Shown piece by piece: positions 30,641 through 43,400 of a DNA stretch of 64,000 nt. The stretch is taken from NCBI GenBank assembly GCA_021234155.1, contig JAJEKV010000063.1, positions 1,704,947-1,768,946 on the forward strand, given 5' to 3'. Below the pieces are notes generated by a model that worked only from the letters and a program-made list of their open reading frames with translations, was not told the DNA's origin and searched no databases. The position numbers were made by a program, and so were the translations under genes. The stretch comes from Isoetes taiwanensis (taxonomy: Eukaryota; Streptophyta; Lycopodiopsida; Isoetales; Isoetaceae). Positions within the stretch are counted from its first letter, which is position 1. Each line of letters opens with the position of its first letter.

Positions 30641-31150
30641 AAGGTTATAAGTTAGAAGGGTTAATAGTTTTAAGGTTATAAGTTTAAAAGTTTAGAATTA
30701 GAATTTAGAAGTTAAGGTTATAAGTTAATAGTTAAGGTTATAAGTTAATAGTTAATGTTATAAGTTTATGAATTAGAATTTAGAAGTTAAGGTTATACTT
30801 AGAATTAGAATTTAGAAGTTTATTATGAATTAGAATTTAGAAGTTATTAAGTTAATAGTTAATGTTAATAGTTAAAGTTCTAAGTTTAAAAGTTTATGAA
30901 TTAGAACTTCTAACCTTAAAACTTTTAACCTATAATAACCCTCTAACCTTAAAACTTCTAACCTATAATAACCTATAATAAACTTCTTAACCTTAAAACT
31001 GCTAACCTATAATAACCTTAAAAGTTGTTTCTAAGGTTACAACTTTTAAGGTTATTATAGGTCTAACCTATAATAATCTTAAAAGTTATTTCTAAGGTTA
31101 CAACATTTAAGGTTATTATAGGTTAAAAGTTAGAAGGTTAGAAGGTAGAG
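30640..31150. repeat. AT-rich minisatellite with long hairpins
   Basis: Left half: plus-strand repeats of aaggttataagttaatagtt. Right half: the complementary text (aaccttaaaacttctaacc and aacctataataacc), so the whole is an inverted array. It contains a perfect hairpin with 24-bp arms at 31005-31028 and 31039-31062 around a 10-base loop, and a second imperfect copy at about 31067-31125. Confidence 0.88.
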
Positions 31151-31311
31151 GGTTTTATTTATATATAATGTTGAGGAAAATAACTTGGGCAATCCCATTA
31201 TATAAATAGAATGATTAAATAGAATAAGACGTATGAGGCTTTCATTTAAGAATATGTTAGGGAGATGTTATTTGGATATGCTAACTTACTTTATGTTTTT
31301 ATGCATTTTAG

Positions 31312-34050
31312 GTCAATGGCATGCAACATGCTAAAAAAATGCCCCCAATGATGCTGATCAAGGCAAGGAAAAATCCCCAAATAATGAAGATGATGCCCAA
31401 GGAAAGGAAAATACCTCAAATGATGTTGATGATGGCAAACGAAAGGAAAAGACTCCAAATGATGTTGATGATGGCAAAGGAAAGGAAAAGACCACAAATG
31501 AAAAGGATGATGCCAAAGGAAAGGAAATTGTACTTTATACTCGGGTCGATTGGAAAAACAAAAAGGTCAAGATCATGCATGCATGCAACAGAGAGGCAGT
31601 AGGAGAAGGGATTATTGTTCTAGCAGATCCTATCAATGCAGTCAATGATGAAAGATTAGGGAAGGATAGGTTAGGTGTGGCAATCTCAAAATTATATGAC
31701 AATTGGAAGGAAAAGGGGTCAGGCAAACAAGAATGCCTTGCTTGTGTGAAGCAACTAGAGGTTCCAACTATTGTTCCATGGCCTAGGGACAGTATTCAAC
31801 TGGAGGGGAACTACATGTTTCCTATAGATTCAGAACCATTGTCAATAATGTTCACACAGTGTAGCAAGAGGCCACTTCCAACTTTCAAACATTATCCCAC
31901 CAAAAGATGCAAGTCAGATTATGATTGTTCTCCTGAAGCCCTAATGAAGGTTAGAGGAAGTGAATGTTGTTGGACCTCCTGTATTAGAATGTTCACAATA
32001 GACGAGACGGTGGGAGCAAGAGCTACATATCAGGAACATAAGTGTGATAGCAGGAGGAATTTCATGTACACCATATTTGGCTATGCAATTCAGGATGAAA
32101 GATCAAAGAAGAAAAGATTCCCATTGAACGGAAAGTGGATATGTTCAAAAGCATGGATGGCTATACATGAAATTCCAACCTCTTCTTGGCACAACTGGCA
32201 AAAGAGACATGAAAATAGTAGTAAAATTGCATTGCACGGGAACACTGGCCTGGTAAGGCCTACCTCAAGAACTATAGCTGCAAAGGAAATATTTGAAAGA
32301 TATGTGGATTTCAATGCAGAAAACATGCCACATAACAGTAAGAAGGATGAACAAGGTAGAGTTATTGTTGAAAAGAGATTGCCCTCCCATTGTACCCAGA
32401 AGAGCATATTAGAGGAAATAAATGCATTGCTTCGGGAAATTGGAGTGGCCTCTATATCCCAGCCCAGTTTTAGTAGGCTATGGAATAAGCATTTCAAGCA
32501 TGTGACCATAGCAACTTTAAACAACTTTGCAAAGTGCAATTTATGTGCTAAGCTGAAGGAGACACTAGATAAGACTGTGCAACCAAGTCTAAGGGCAAAG
32601 ATAAGGGAACATATGAAGGATCATATGATAGATCAACTATCATGTAGATCAACTTATTGGATATGGAGGACCTTATCTGCAATGGAACCTAATAACTATC
32701 TATGTATTATACATGATAAAATGGATTAACAGAAGACTTGTCTTCCACAATTCAAGTACATTCCTAAGTCATGTGGAAGATCATACCCTTTGCAGATTTC
32801 AATAACTGGGGCAATATTGCATGGGCAGTCTCAGACCTACTATGGCCATTTCAGTTTAGAGTTGTGGAGTGATGGTCCAGATTTTCACATTGGGAGTATC
32901 ATGAGGTGTTTAAGAAACTATGAGAATGGTTACAATGGTCACCTTCAGGATCCTACAGCTAGCCAGGCACTACATAGTATATTGTTGGATGGAACCCCTA
33001 ATAGTATTGATTAGCAAGGCAAGGTTTAGGAGGCATGGACCTAATGAACATGTTGGAGCTTCAATATCTCGTGCTAAACCTCGACATCTGCCCAGAAAGC
33101 TCCTCTTGCAACTAGATAATTGTGCTGGTCAAAATAAAAACAGGTGGATGTTTTCTTTTCTATCCTACTATTGAGACAACAGACAGTTACCCACTTTCCC
33201 AGGCTATTGGAAATATTTCATGGATGTACAAATCCATCTCCTATAGGATCTCTCATAGAAGAAGTGCCTGATTGGAAGAGTTTTGTAGATGGTTATGCTC
33301 TCGACGTGGAAGGTCGTTCTAGACCTCTTCAATTCACTTTTTGGGTGAGAGAAGGGATTCCAATCATGCAATGGAAAATGAGACCTTCAGAGGAGAAGTG
33401 GAGAGATGGGGCAGAAATTTGGCACAGGGATGCAAATGGCAAGCCTATGATACCTCCTGGTCAACCAAAAGCTCTAAAACCAACTGAAGAAGTGAAGCAA
33501 TTGGGATTGACTAAGGAGCATCAATGACTACATCAAGCATTGGCAAGCTAATTCGGATGAGACTAATCGTGCATTGATAGATTATTGGAAGAAGGTGATC
33601 AACTTGTTGGATGAGGTAGACACATCCTTAGAAGAGCTGAAAGAAGGGTGGTTCCCTAAAAGTAGGTGGAAAACATTAGCTGGTGCTGACGAAGATGATG
33701 GTACCATTAGTAGCATTGTTAAGGCATATGCTCCTCCTCAATCTGATAAACACTATGTTGGTCCTAAGAAGGATAGGCCAAAATATCTAGGCATGGATTG
33801 TTATGAACCTTCTCTCGGCGTGGAGTGCCACCAATTTGTAGTAGTAAAACCAGCAGATCTAGAGACCTATCCAGTGTGGTTGGGATACACTATCTCGGAT
33901 ATTTGCAAAGAAGAAGGTGATGTTAACTTCAATAAGGTGCGCGTAGAATGGTGATGGACTCCAAAAACTATTCCAAGTAAAACAGCGACAATACCTCAGG
34001 ATGTAAGGAATAAGGCTATCATATCCTTGGGGATGCTGGTGGAAAAATGA
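31312..34050 (+). pseudogene. Broken DDE-type transposase gene (DUF7869-like)
   Basis: Begins after a TGCATTTTAG acceptor at 31311. The first part encodes five or so Asp/Lys-rich repeats of about 13 residues (NDVDDGKGKEKT type), then a conserved body of about 390 codons (TRVDWKNKKVKIMHAC; CWTSCIRMFTIDETVGAR; ICSKAWMAIHEIP; FAKCNLCAKLKE; CIIHDKMD), a stop at 32727, then SGxxDFHIGS-like sequence, and at 33107-33170 LLLQLDNCAGQNKNRWMFSF, the DNC..NKN signature of the DUF7869-type catalytic region. The following VGHTHxDxD block is missing; C-terminal parts continue to about 34045 in two more frames, including a BAH-like VVVKPADLETYPVWLG. At least one shift in the A7 run at 31333, two or more stops and a deletion make it dead. 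Confidence 0.65.
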
Positions 34051-35520
34051 AAAACTATATAAATATGTTTTCTACATTACTATGTATCAATCACAGTTAA
34101 TAAAAGTTGTGTACTACTTGAGCAGTGTGATATATGATTTTGTAATTTGAAGTTAAGGTGTGAATTTATATTAAGGTGTGTGATTATATGTTAACGTGTA
34201 GTGACTTGGGTCAAGTTACTAAAAAATTGCAATTAAAAATGTATCCCAAAATCAAGACATAATCCCAATTTACTTGAATGATGGTTATTTTTAAAATTAG
34301 GGACTGGAAGATTGTGTATTTTTGACCTATGTTATATTATGCTCTTGGCCAATGGCCAAGTTTTGGCCTTTCCTTAAGATTTTAAAGGGATGCTCCTGTT
34401 GGCAAACCAGAGCTTGCACTTGCAAAAGGTATGCCCAATTTTCTGTCGTCTCTCTTATTTTTACAAGACCAGAGCTGTTACATTTTGCTTTATTGATCTA
34501 TTTCTATTATTATCATTTAAAAAATACATATATGTAGCATTTAGCTTTCAATGCATGCTCATGCTTGACAAATAAAACTTGCTTATGGGAGCTACGGCCT
34601 TGTTTCTAGTCTTTGTAAAATTAAAATACCAAATGCTTTTTCTCATGTTTGACGTGTTCACATTAGGAATCTAGAGTTACGTGCCTAGCATTCTTTTAGG
34701 GTCTGCCTTAAGAGGATGTCCTGCAAGTTTTGTGGATATGCATAATGATTGTGTTAGTTTTTGAAGGTACCAAAAGGAGAAGGCAACAAAGAGCTTTAGA
34801 ATTACTCAGTAGGTATCTCGCTTTGAATCCATGTTTTATATATGGTTAGATGATTGTGTGCTATAGTTGTATGTTCAATGCATCATAGATTAAGTGCTGC
34901 TTTTATATTCTTAATTTTAGATGATTGTGTGCTATAGTTGTATGTTCAATGCATCATAGATTAAGTGCATCACAGATTAAGTGCTGCTTTTATATTCTTA
35001 ATTTTTGCGCATTTAGATTTAATATTCTCTTGGTTATGCCATATTGATAACGGATATGCTCATTAGTGCCAACTTTTAGTTGGAAGAAAGAAGTATCAAG
35101 AAGATAAACACAATGTTAGATCTCTAGGTTCATGCTTTGAGCTTTTGAGTAATATATGTTAGTGAGACCTTATAGATTATAACGAGACAAATTTAAAGGA
35201 ATAAACTACAGATCTTATAATAAGTTTGCAACTTAGTTATTATGAAAAAGAAGCATGTGCTATTTACCAAGATTGTATGATTTGTTGTAGTCTGTTCTCC
35301 ATAGTTAGAAGCCAAAGTGCATTAGAAGGCTTATTATAGGTCAGCTTTAAGCTTTGAAATTTTTGTTTTGGTTGGAAATAACTCTTCGAAATGCTAGATT
35401 ATGACTTGACAACTTTGATTGGGAATGATCTTAAAGATTTCTCCAAATATATTGTAGTATTTGCATATAGTATAGTGTGACTGAGATGCCGACATCGTCA
35501 GTATATGAAAGCTAATAGTA
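34051..35520. other. Intergenic with a 71-bp tandem duplication
   Basis: AT-rich. A 71-bp unit (agatgattgtgtgctatag...) is repeated at 34848-34918 and 34919-34989 plus a partial third. No coding region recognised. Confidence 0.55.
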
Positions 35521-38475
35521 CTCATTATGGACATTCATATATACTTTTATTTGTGTCGGAACCATGATTTTCTGAAGATGCCACTTGAAATGGCAATGGT
35601 TGGAGCAATGATAGAAGTGGCTTGGAAAGACATTGTGTGTTCGAAGAAAGAGAGTGGCCTCGGCATGATGGACTTATCGCTTCATAGTGAGGTCTCACCT
35701 GCCATTGCCAACATGCCATATGCCGCCTCCACCTCGACCACCATCCCTTGTGCTGCCACCGCCAAACCTATTGCTGCAGCTCCTGCCAGCAAATAGGGAT
35801 TGTGCCTGCACATGATCTCTTGGAATTGTCGGGGCTTCCCATGGCAGAAGGGAGACAGTCTCAACTCTGTTGCCGCCGATATGGACCTCATCTTCCTCAT
35901 GGAAACATGAGAGCATGCTGGACATAGACTACCTGACTTGCCAGGATACCATCTCTACTCCGTCTTCAATGAATGCACAGGAAAGCGGGGGCACGGAGGG
36001 GTCACTTGCTACTACCGAACAGCCCTGGCACAATCAGTTTTCGTGTGTAAGACTGGCAAACATAACAGATACCTGTGGGTGCACGTGTAGAATTGTAGTG
36101 GTAGCTCTCTCTTTGTGGCGGCCTACTACTTCCCACATGCCAAGAGCAACTTCTATCACAACCATCTAGGTGTGGATAGGTTGGAGCCCTATGTCGATCT
36201 ATACGATGACATACAACAGCACAAGCAGGAGGTAGGGTCATGTTCGTTGGAGATTTCAATGCCCGCACTGGCACGGAACAGCCGATGAGATTTGACCCTC
36301 TCACAGATGATGTGTTGCATCTGAGCCCTTCAGAAGGAGCTTGGCCATGGGCATCAGCTGACATCCAGGTCTCGCGCTATGGGAGGCAGCTGTTGCTGCT
36401 CTGCAGTATCTTTGACCTAGTGATTTGCAATGGACTAGCACAGTGGCCCTCCTCCAGCCAGCACACTTGCAGGTAGGAGAACCAGGGAGGTGGGTTCAGC
36501 ATGATAGACTATGTTTTGATGGCCGAGCAGGACATGCATCTCGTCAAACATTTTCGAGTGGGAACAACTGGTAGGGATGAGGAGGTGGATTCAGACCACC
36601 TATCACTCTACCTGCAGCTGGCTTGGTAGGTTTCTCTAGACGCCTGTCCAACACCTCCTTGTATTCTCCAGCTCAGACTGGACTATGAGCGCGCTCCTAC
36701 TTACTCCCAGATGCTTAAGGAGGATCTGGCCAGCATCTCGCAATGCTCAACGCTAGATCAGCAGACAGGCAGACTCGTTGACGTCCTCGGGGCTACTGCA
36801 GAGAGGTGTTTTGGGAGAAGTCACCCCCGGCAAACCTCGACAGCTACGGCCTTTTCGCGTAACCAGTGGTTCGATGCCAAGTGCAAAGAATGCAAACGCT
36901 GGCTCCGCCAAGTCACAGACCCTGCTCTACACTCGGATGCGGTCAAGCAATACCGTACTTTCCTTAAGGCTAGAAAGGCCAGGTACATTGTGGCCCATCA
37001 ACAATGAATGTTCTTCCTCCTGGAACGTCATCCCAGGACCTTCTGGCGGAGAATGCTCAGGAGGCCAGTGCCGCCCACAGGAAATATCACTCCAGACCAG
37101 CGGGGGCAATACCTACAGTAGCTCTACAACCCTGAGGGTGCATGGGCAGCATTACCCCCCTCCCCCTCCCAGCAGGGCCCAATACTGGAACTCACAGAGG
37201 TGAAGGTAGCGCAGGGGCTGCAACCTCTAGCCAATGGAAAAGCAGCAGACCTTGATGGCATGCAGGCAGAGTTATTCAAGTGGGCAGGACCATTCATAGC
37301 ACTGGTACTGACCGATATGTTCAACAAGGCATTGCGGGAAGGTTTTCACCCGCAATGGACCACTAGCAGGGTTGTCCCATTCTACAAGGCAGGAGACCCG
37401 CATTGCCCGGCCAATTACCGGACTATCATGATCAGCTCAGTATTTGCAAAGCTCCTCGCTGGGATCCTCGAGCGGCCATGAACTGGGACAATTCCATCCG
37501 GTTGCAAGCCGTAGCAGGTTGGAAGGCACTCTATGCAATGGAGAACAATAGTCACAAGGCAGAGCTGTATGATTGGGCCCACCAGTCGCACCTATTCAAG
37601 GTGCTAGTAGAACCTGTGATTTTGTACGGGGTCGAGGTCTGGGGCCTAGTGATTTCCCTCGCCACTTGGAATGACTTGGAGCAGGTGCAGAAAGCTTTCT
37701 TGGCACGGGCCCTGGGGGTGAAGTCCACAGTCCCGTACCAGATACTGTTGCAGGAAATAGGTTTCTTGCCTCTTCAAAGAGGGGCCCTTGACAGACACAT
37801 CGTCTACTTCCAGAAGCTGGTCAGCATGGACGATACTCATCTCCCTAACCTCGCTTACACTATGGCAATAGGGCCTCAATGCCTAAAAGCATGCTGGCGG
37901 GAAAAGAGAGAAGTGGTTGGCCAGATGGAATGTGCAAGAGCACAGGTGCATCCAAGCGCAAACGGAGGCAGATCACCGCAGTCTCAGACAATACCTTGAT
38001 GCATGCTTCCTCAGTAAGCTATGGGATGCCAACACCCTTGAATAGGTCAAAACGGCACATTATCAATGCCACATAAATCCCATGTTGGAGCGGGGCCCGT
38101 AATGTTACCTGCAAAGTGCAGATCCATTGCCTCTATCTGCACAGGTGCATGCCATCTCCGGATTGAGACATGGAGATGGGTTGGGGAGCTGCGTCAGGAG
38201 AGGCTTTGTCAACGCTGTCAAGTTGGAGTTGTGGAAGACGAATGCCACACCCTTCAGAGTTGTCTGGCATATGATGACATTCGGATACGCTATGCTGAGT
38301 TGGTCCGTCATGGCCAGCCCCTGCATGAGATGCTGAGCACGAGCTCGGTACGGAAGTTGGGCTCATACATTCAAGAGATCATGGATCGTCGTAATACGCT
38401 TGCTATGCCTTTTGTTTGGATCCCATAGGCCAATTGGTTTTCATGGACAATAAAAACTCTATTCTATTCTATTAT
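35520..38475 (+). mobile_element. LINE family 1 copy (EN, RT start, C-terminal Zn domain), internally deleted
   Basis: From about 35814: MISWNCRGFPWQKG, DLIFLMET, RGHGGVTCYY, then FVGDFNARTGTEQ, the landmarks of an APE-type endonuclease, in several frames. At 37200-37480 the RT fingers follow: LANGKAADLDGMQAELFKW, RVVPFYKAGDPHCPANYRTI, SSVFAKLLAGILE. There the palm (including YADD) is deleted and the text jumps to the post-RT region (LVEPVILYGVEVWGL, LEQVQKAFLARALG). A CCHC-like end follows at 38200 (LCQRCQVGVVEDECHTLQSC). The 3' end is catggacaataaaa followed by an (attct)n run at about 38455-38475, a microsatellite tail instead of poly(A). Not functional. Confidence 0.8.
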
Positions 38476-39089
38476 ATTCTTAATCTCAAAGTTCATTTAG
38501 AGAATTCTTTTTAGTCAAACACAATCATATAGCATGTGCTCGCTTGTCCATGCTTTATAGCATTTGCATGCTTTTGGCAAGTTCTCCATTGTCCCTTGCA
38601 TGTCTTGGGCTCTATTTTATTCATTGAAACCATCTTCCCGTACTTCCCCCTCCCTTCTCTCGAGTTCTCAAAGCTTGAAAGGAGGTAAGCTCATTGGCTA
38701 CCTTGCATTTCCTTCAAATTGATCTCATGCCTCTTCTCCCTTACTGTGGGTACCTTTGGCCCATGTTTCTAGCTCAGCTGCATTTTTGGTATTCCAATTC
38801 TTGGTAGTAGGTTAAAGACATTTGCAGGTTCACTTGTCTAGATTACTTCATTTGGAAGTCCGTTATAGGTAATATCCCCTTGCAGCCCGACTCAATGAAT
38901 GAGTGTGTGTGGAGATTTATAACAGATATTTTATTTGGGGGGAGGGGGACCATTTTAATCAAGCGTATTAATACAGGCAACTCATAATGCAACCCCATCA
39001 GTCTCCATCAACTCATCAACAACTACTAGTCCCATAGGTGAATCACACATTGTTTTGGTCTAGAGTGCGGGAGAAAAGTATTTCTCCAA
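38476..39089. other. Intergenic, no gene seen
   Basis: Mixed-composition sequence with a short G-rich run near 38937-38948. No ORF, tRNA or repeat that I can assign. Confidence 0.4.
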
Positions 39090-39345
39090 AATAGTTTATT
39101 CTCTTGTGGCAAGTTGTACAGCGGTATTGAGGATTAATGTCCGGGTTCATCCCTTCAAGCCAACTGTCAGTTCTCTTTGCCCGATTTGCAAAGTTTCACC
39201 TGAATAAATGGAGCATAATTTTGTATTATATTGTGATCTCTGTCCCATTTGGTCAGCTGTACGTTCTTTTTTTCGTACTCAACTTAGTTAACAAATTCTT
39301 TTGGGCATTTTCCCTGTTAGCTGGCCTCGCTTCAAGAAGTGGACA
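39090..39345 (+). pseudogene. Detached zf-RVT end of an L1-like LINE
   Basis: Translation reads LWQVVQRYLRINVRVHPFKP, then LCPICKVSPE, MEHNF and DLCPIWSAV, i.e. the zf-RVT zinc domain that ends plant L1-like ORF2. The first residues are homologous to the last residues of the LINE at 43770-43838 (LWWQILHRCPRVNVLVHRFDP). So this is the end of another copy lying directly upstream of a nearly complete LINE whose own zinc domain is cut off. Confidence 0.7.
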
Positions 39346-39530
39346 TTAAATATGTGTTCAATATTTGCAAGGCCCTGGTCTATTTCGTGCATCTAAATGC
39401 ACCTTCCATGTGGTCTTCGAAGGTTTACATACTCCTTCCATGGGCTTTTACCAAGAGATCAAATCTTGCTTACATGATCAATGATCAATTTTTGGCTTGG
39501 ATGTTTGCATCCATATGTTAAAGACGAGGT

Positions 39531-40468
39531 TTGGGTTATCTTCATCTCCCTTGTGTGTTATACCAACCTTATTCTCCTGGCTTCTCACCGAGTATGAGTA
39601 ATGCTTTAAAGATGCCTTATTGGTTTTCTATTTTAAATCTTTCACCTGACCTTCTTGTGTCGGACTTCCTTGTGAGTGTTGCTAATGATTTGGGTACTCA
39701 CTTGGCTCATTCTATAGTTGATGGTGCTAAGATTTGTGTTTCTTTGCCTTGTGGCCAAGCTCTGCCTAGTTCAGTTATCATCAATAGTGGCCCTATGTTC
39801 TTCAAATTTGATTTGCAGCTACTGAATGGTCCTCAACTTGCTGATTTGTTTCCCCACTCTTTGCAAATTTTCGTGCTAAGCGGGATCGCCCTGCCAATGT
39901 TCCTACTTCCTCTTCGACCATCGCTTCTGCTTCCCCCAGATCTGCGTCCTCTAATGATGCAACTAGTAAGGATGTTGATATGCCCTCTGCCTCTAATATG
40001 CAGTCTGCACCAGTTTTTAGTGCTGATGCTAGAGCTAAGTTGCAAAGGATTCAAGAGCAGCAGGAACGGCGTGAGAGAGCTACAGATGGCTGGACAAAAG
40101 TTAATTTGAAAAAAGCTGCCCCTAATAAATTTGCTCAGTCTGCTTCACAGGCAGGACATCCTAGTGGAGATGGACATGGTAGTGCACAGCAGCATGCCAT
40201 CATTCCTTTATTAGAGGATGAGGTACTCTGTGGAGGGCCAGAGCAGAGAGGAGGCTCTCCCTTGCCACAATCTGCACATGACATGGAGAGGGTGGAGCAG
40301 AGCGGAGGCTCCCCTCTGCCAATTGGTCCAGGACACAATGGAAGGGTGGAACAGAGAGGAGGCTCCCCCTTGCCACTTATTCGCACACGGTGGGCAGACC
40401 TCTCAGATGCAGTTAATCTTCCAGGGGTCACTGAGATGGATGTGGAGCATCCTCAACTGCCCACATGA
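39531..40468 (+). pseudogene. L1-like LINE ORF1 (nucleic-acid-binding protein), frameshifted
   Basis: The first part (to about 39870) resembles the DUF4283-type domain of plant LINE ORF1: NLSPDLLVSDFLVSVANDLG, LPCGQALPSSVIINSG. The second part is in another frame (SSNDATSKDVDMPSAS onward) and is polar, with a ERRERATDGWTKVNLKK stretch and three repeats of VEQRGGSPLP (63-bp DNA repeats at about 40237-40380). One frameshift lies near 39880 and no CCHC knuckle is visible. The stop codon overlaps the ORF2 start as ATGA (40465-40468), a typical termination-reinitiation arrangement. Confidence 0.7.
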
Positions 40469-43400
40469 ATATTCTTTCTTGGAATGTTAGGGGAGTGGCT
40501 TCTTCCCCAAGCAAAAGGAGTAGGTTGTCCCTTTATCTATCTAAGTTCTCCATGGATTTATGTTGTTTTCAGGAGCACAAATGCCGTAAAGGCGATGTTC
40601 AAAAGCTGGCTAAAATTTTGGGGCGTGATTATAATGTGCTTGTGGCGGCTGCTGATTCTGCTAAAGCAGGTGTTCTTACGGCATGGAAGCCCTCTTTGAA
40701 TGTCACTTTCACTCAAGTGAACAGGTTTGGGCGTTGGATAATTGTTAAGTGGAAAGAGCAGGGGCAAGAATGCGGTTTAATAAATGTTTATGCTCACAAT
40801 TATCCACGTCAAAGGGGAGCTTTGTGGGCCTCTCTTCGTAGCAAAGTTCTCAGGCTAGGCAACAATGTGGCATGGTTGCTCATAGGAGATTTTAATATGA
40901 TCGAAATTGAGATAGACAGGTGTGGCAGGGGATCACATGTGGTTCAGGGATTTGAGCGGGAGCAATGGCAACGTCTGCTGCATGATTGTGGCCTTGTGGA
41001 GGTCGAGGGTGATCAATCCTTCACATGGTGCAATGGATGGACAGGCAGCGGTAGAGCTTACGCCCGACATGATCGTGGCTATTATAATGCAATAGCCGCT
41101 GATTTTCTTCAGTTGCAGAGAACTAACTTGCTGGATAGTGCAATCTCAGATCATAATCCACAATGGTTCTCCACCGGACGTCCTCTACGGCGAAGAGCTA
41201 CAAAACCTACTTCAAGCTCAAGCATTTGAAGGATAGTGAATTCATTGCAGGTTGTAGGAATGCGTGGTCTCGTGAATTCTCTCGTAGTGGTGGCATGGCT
41301 GGTGTTGTTGTTGCTCTCAGGGCTGTAAAATCCTTTGCAAAGCAGTGGGGTCATGCACAGGTGGTTTGGACTAGAGGCCAATTAACCGAGTTGTATCAGG
41401 AGTTACAGAGATGTCGCGCTCTTGCCCCTTCTTCTGGTATTAGAGAGAAAGCAATCTTGACAGAGATTAAAGCCATTGAGACGGCTCATGTGAATCAAGC
41501 CAGGATAAAGGCAGGACTGGAATGGTTTAGATCGGGTGATAGATACTCTCACTTCTTTTTTCGGGCCGCTAAGAGAAGGCGTATGATGGCCTCTATTAAC
41601 TCCCTTATCTTGCCTGATGGGTCAGAGTGTCTTGATCAGGTCCAACTGAAGCAGTATCTCCATGACCACTTTTCTTCCTTTTTTTCCAGACATCAGCTGC
41701 CCTTTCAGGAGGATATGCAATCGGCAGTCTTGTCGAAGGTCCATCCCATTGTATCAGCTGAGCAGCGTGCACACCTAGAATCAGACATCACCATCAATGA
41801 CTTACATTCAGCTGCTTCTCTTTTAAAAAAGGACAAGTGCCCTGGCCTAGATGGTGTTCCAGTAGAATTTTTCCAGGAAGATTGGGATTGGTTGGGTTGC
41901 GATCTTTACAGTGCTTTCTGTGAGTTTCGTAGGTTCAGAAGTTTGGATAAGATCCTCAATACTGGCTGTATTTCTCTTATTCCCAAGTGTAAAGAGCCAA
42001 AGACAATATCTGATTGGCGCCCTATTACATTATTGTCTTCCGTGTATAAAATATTTGCGAAGGCCCTTGCAGAAAAAATGCGTGATGTCTTGGCTGTATC
42101 AATCTCTCCTACTCAATCTGGATTCTTGCCAAGGAGGTGCATTTTAGACAATGTTGTTGCTGCTTATGAGGCTATGTATTGGGCCAGATTGAAAGGTATG
42201 CGTATAGTCTATCTTAAGTTAGATTTTGCCAAGACATATGACATTGTGGATTGGGAATTTTTGGAAAAAAGCCTATTAGCATTGGGCTTTGGTCAGCAGT
42301 TCACCAGGGAAGTTATGAAGCTCCATATCTTGGCACGGTCCACCGTGTTGTTTCAGGGGGAAGCCTCCACTGTTTTTTCGGTTGGGCGGGGTGTTCGCCA
42401 AGGATGCCCATTAGCTCCACTTTTGTTCACAGTAGTAGCTGAGGTCCTCTCACAGTTATTTGCTAAGGCTGTGCAGGATGGGATAGTCCAGGGGTTGAGT
42501 ATGGAGGACGGTTCACAGGAAATTTGTAATTAGTATGCTGATGACACGTTTCTCTTTCTTGTTGCTGATGCGGACAATCTTCAAAATGCAAAGCTTCTTC
42601 TTGAGACTTTCTCTTTAGCATATGGAGTTCTTGTTGGTTGGCCAAAGTGTTCTGCTGCATTATGGACGCTTGATGGGGTTGTGCCCCCTTATGTTGCTGA
42701 TTTTCCTTGGAAGGTGCTTCCTCATGGGAAGGCTACTAAACTTCTCGATATTCCTGTGGGCATTCATATTTCTACCTCCGATGCTTGGGATATTATCATC
42801 GAAGGGTTGCGAAAGCATTTGTTTTGGTGGAATACTGCTAAGCTCTCTCTGCCAGCGCGAATAACTGTTGCTAAGCATGTTTTAAGTAATTCCCACATCT
42901 ATATGGCCTCTGCTCTTCTGGCTTCCCAGTCAAAATTTCAGGTGATTGTTACCATTGTCCGTAATTTTATTTGGGATGGGAATGAGGAGCATGTTGTGGT
43001 CAAGATTGCATGGTCCAAATGCATTAGGCCAAAATTTGCAGGTGGTTTGGGTATGACAGACTTCCATCTACAGAGTAAGATTCTGATTTCTAAGTTCATT
43101 TGGAGGATCCTTAAGGATATGGTTGACTCACCTGGAGTGCGGTTGGTGAAGCAGTCACTTGGTCATTGTCTTCCTTTTGGGAAAGCTTCGTTAAAACCTC
43201 TTCTTCCTTGGAGTCTCTTTTATCAGCTATGCCCTTTTCCTAATGCCTCCCCTTTTTTGAAAGGCTTGCTGGAGTCTTGGGAGATAGTACGGAGCTTATT
43301 TCATATTGATCTTGTTGCATGTCATCAGTTGAGTGCCCCTTGTTGGTGGATACCTGTGGAAAATAATCTCCCACTTTGTGCCTCAGTTCATCCATTAACT

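Noticed and set aside
31321-31602. Met/Lys-rich 93-codon plus-strand frame with MMLMM repeats
   Set aside because: Out-of-frame reading of the Asp/Lys-rich repeats of the transposase gene; the neighbouring frame joins the conserved body.
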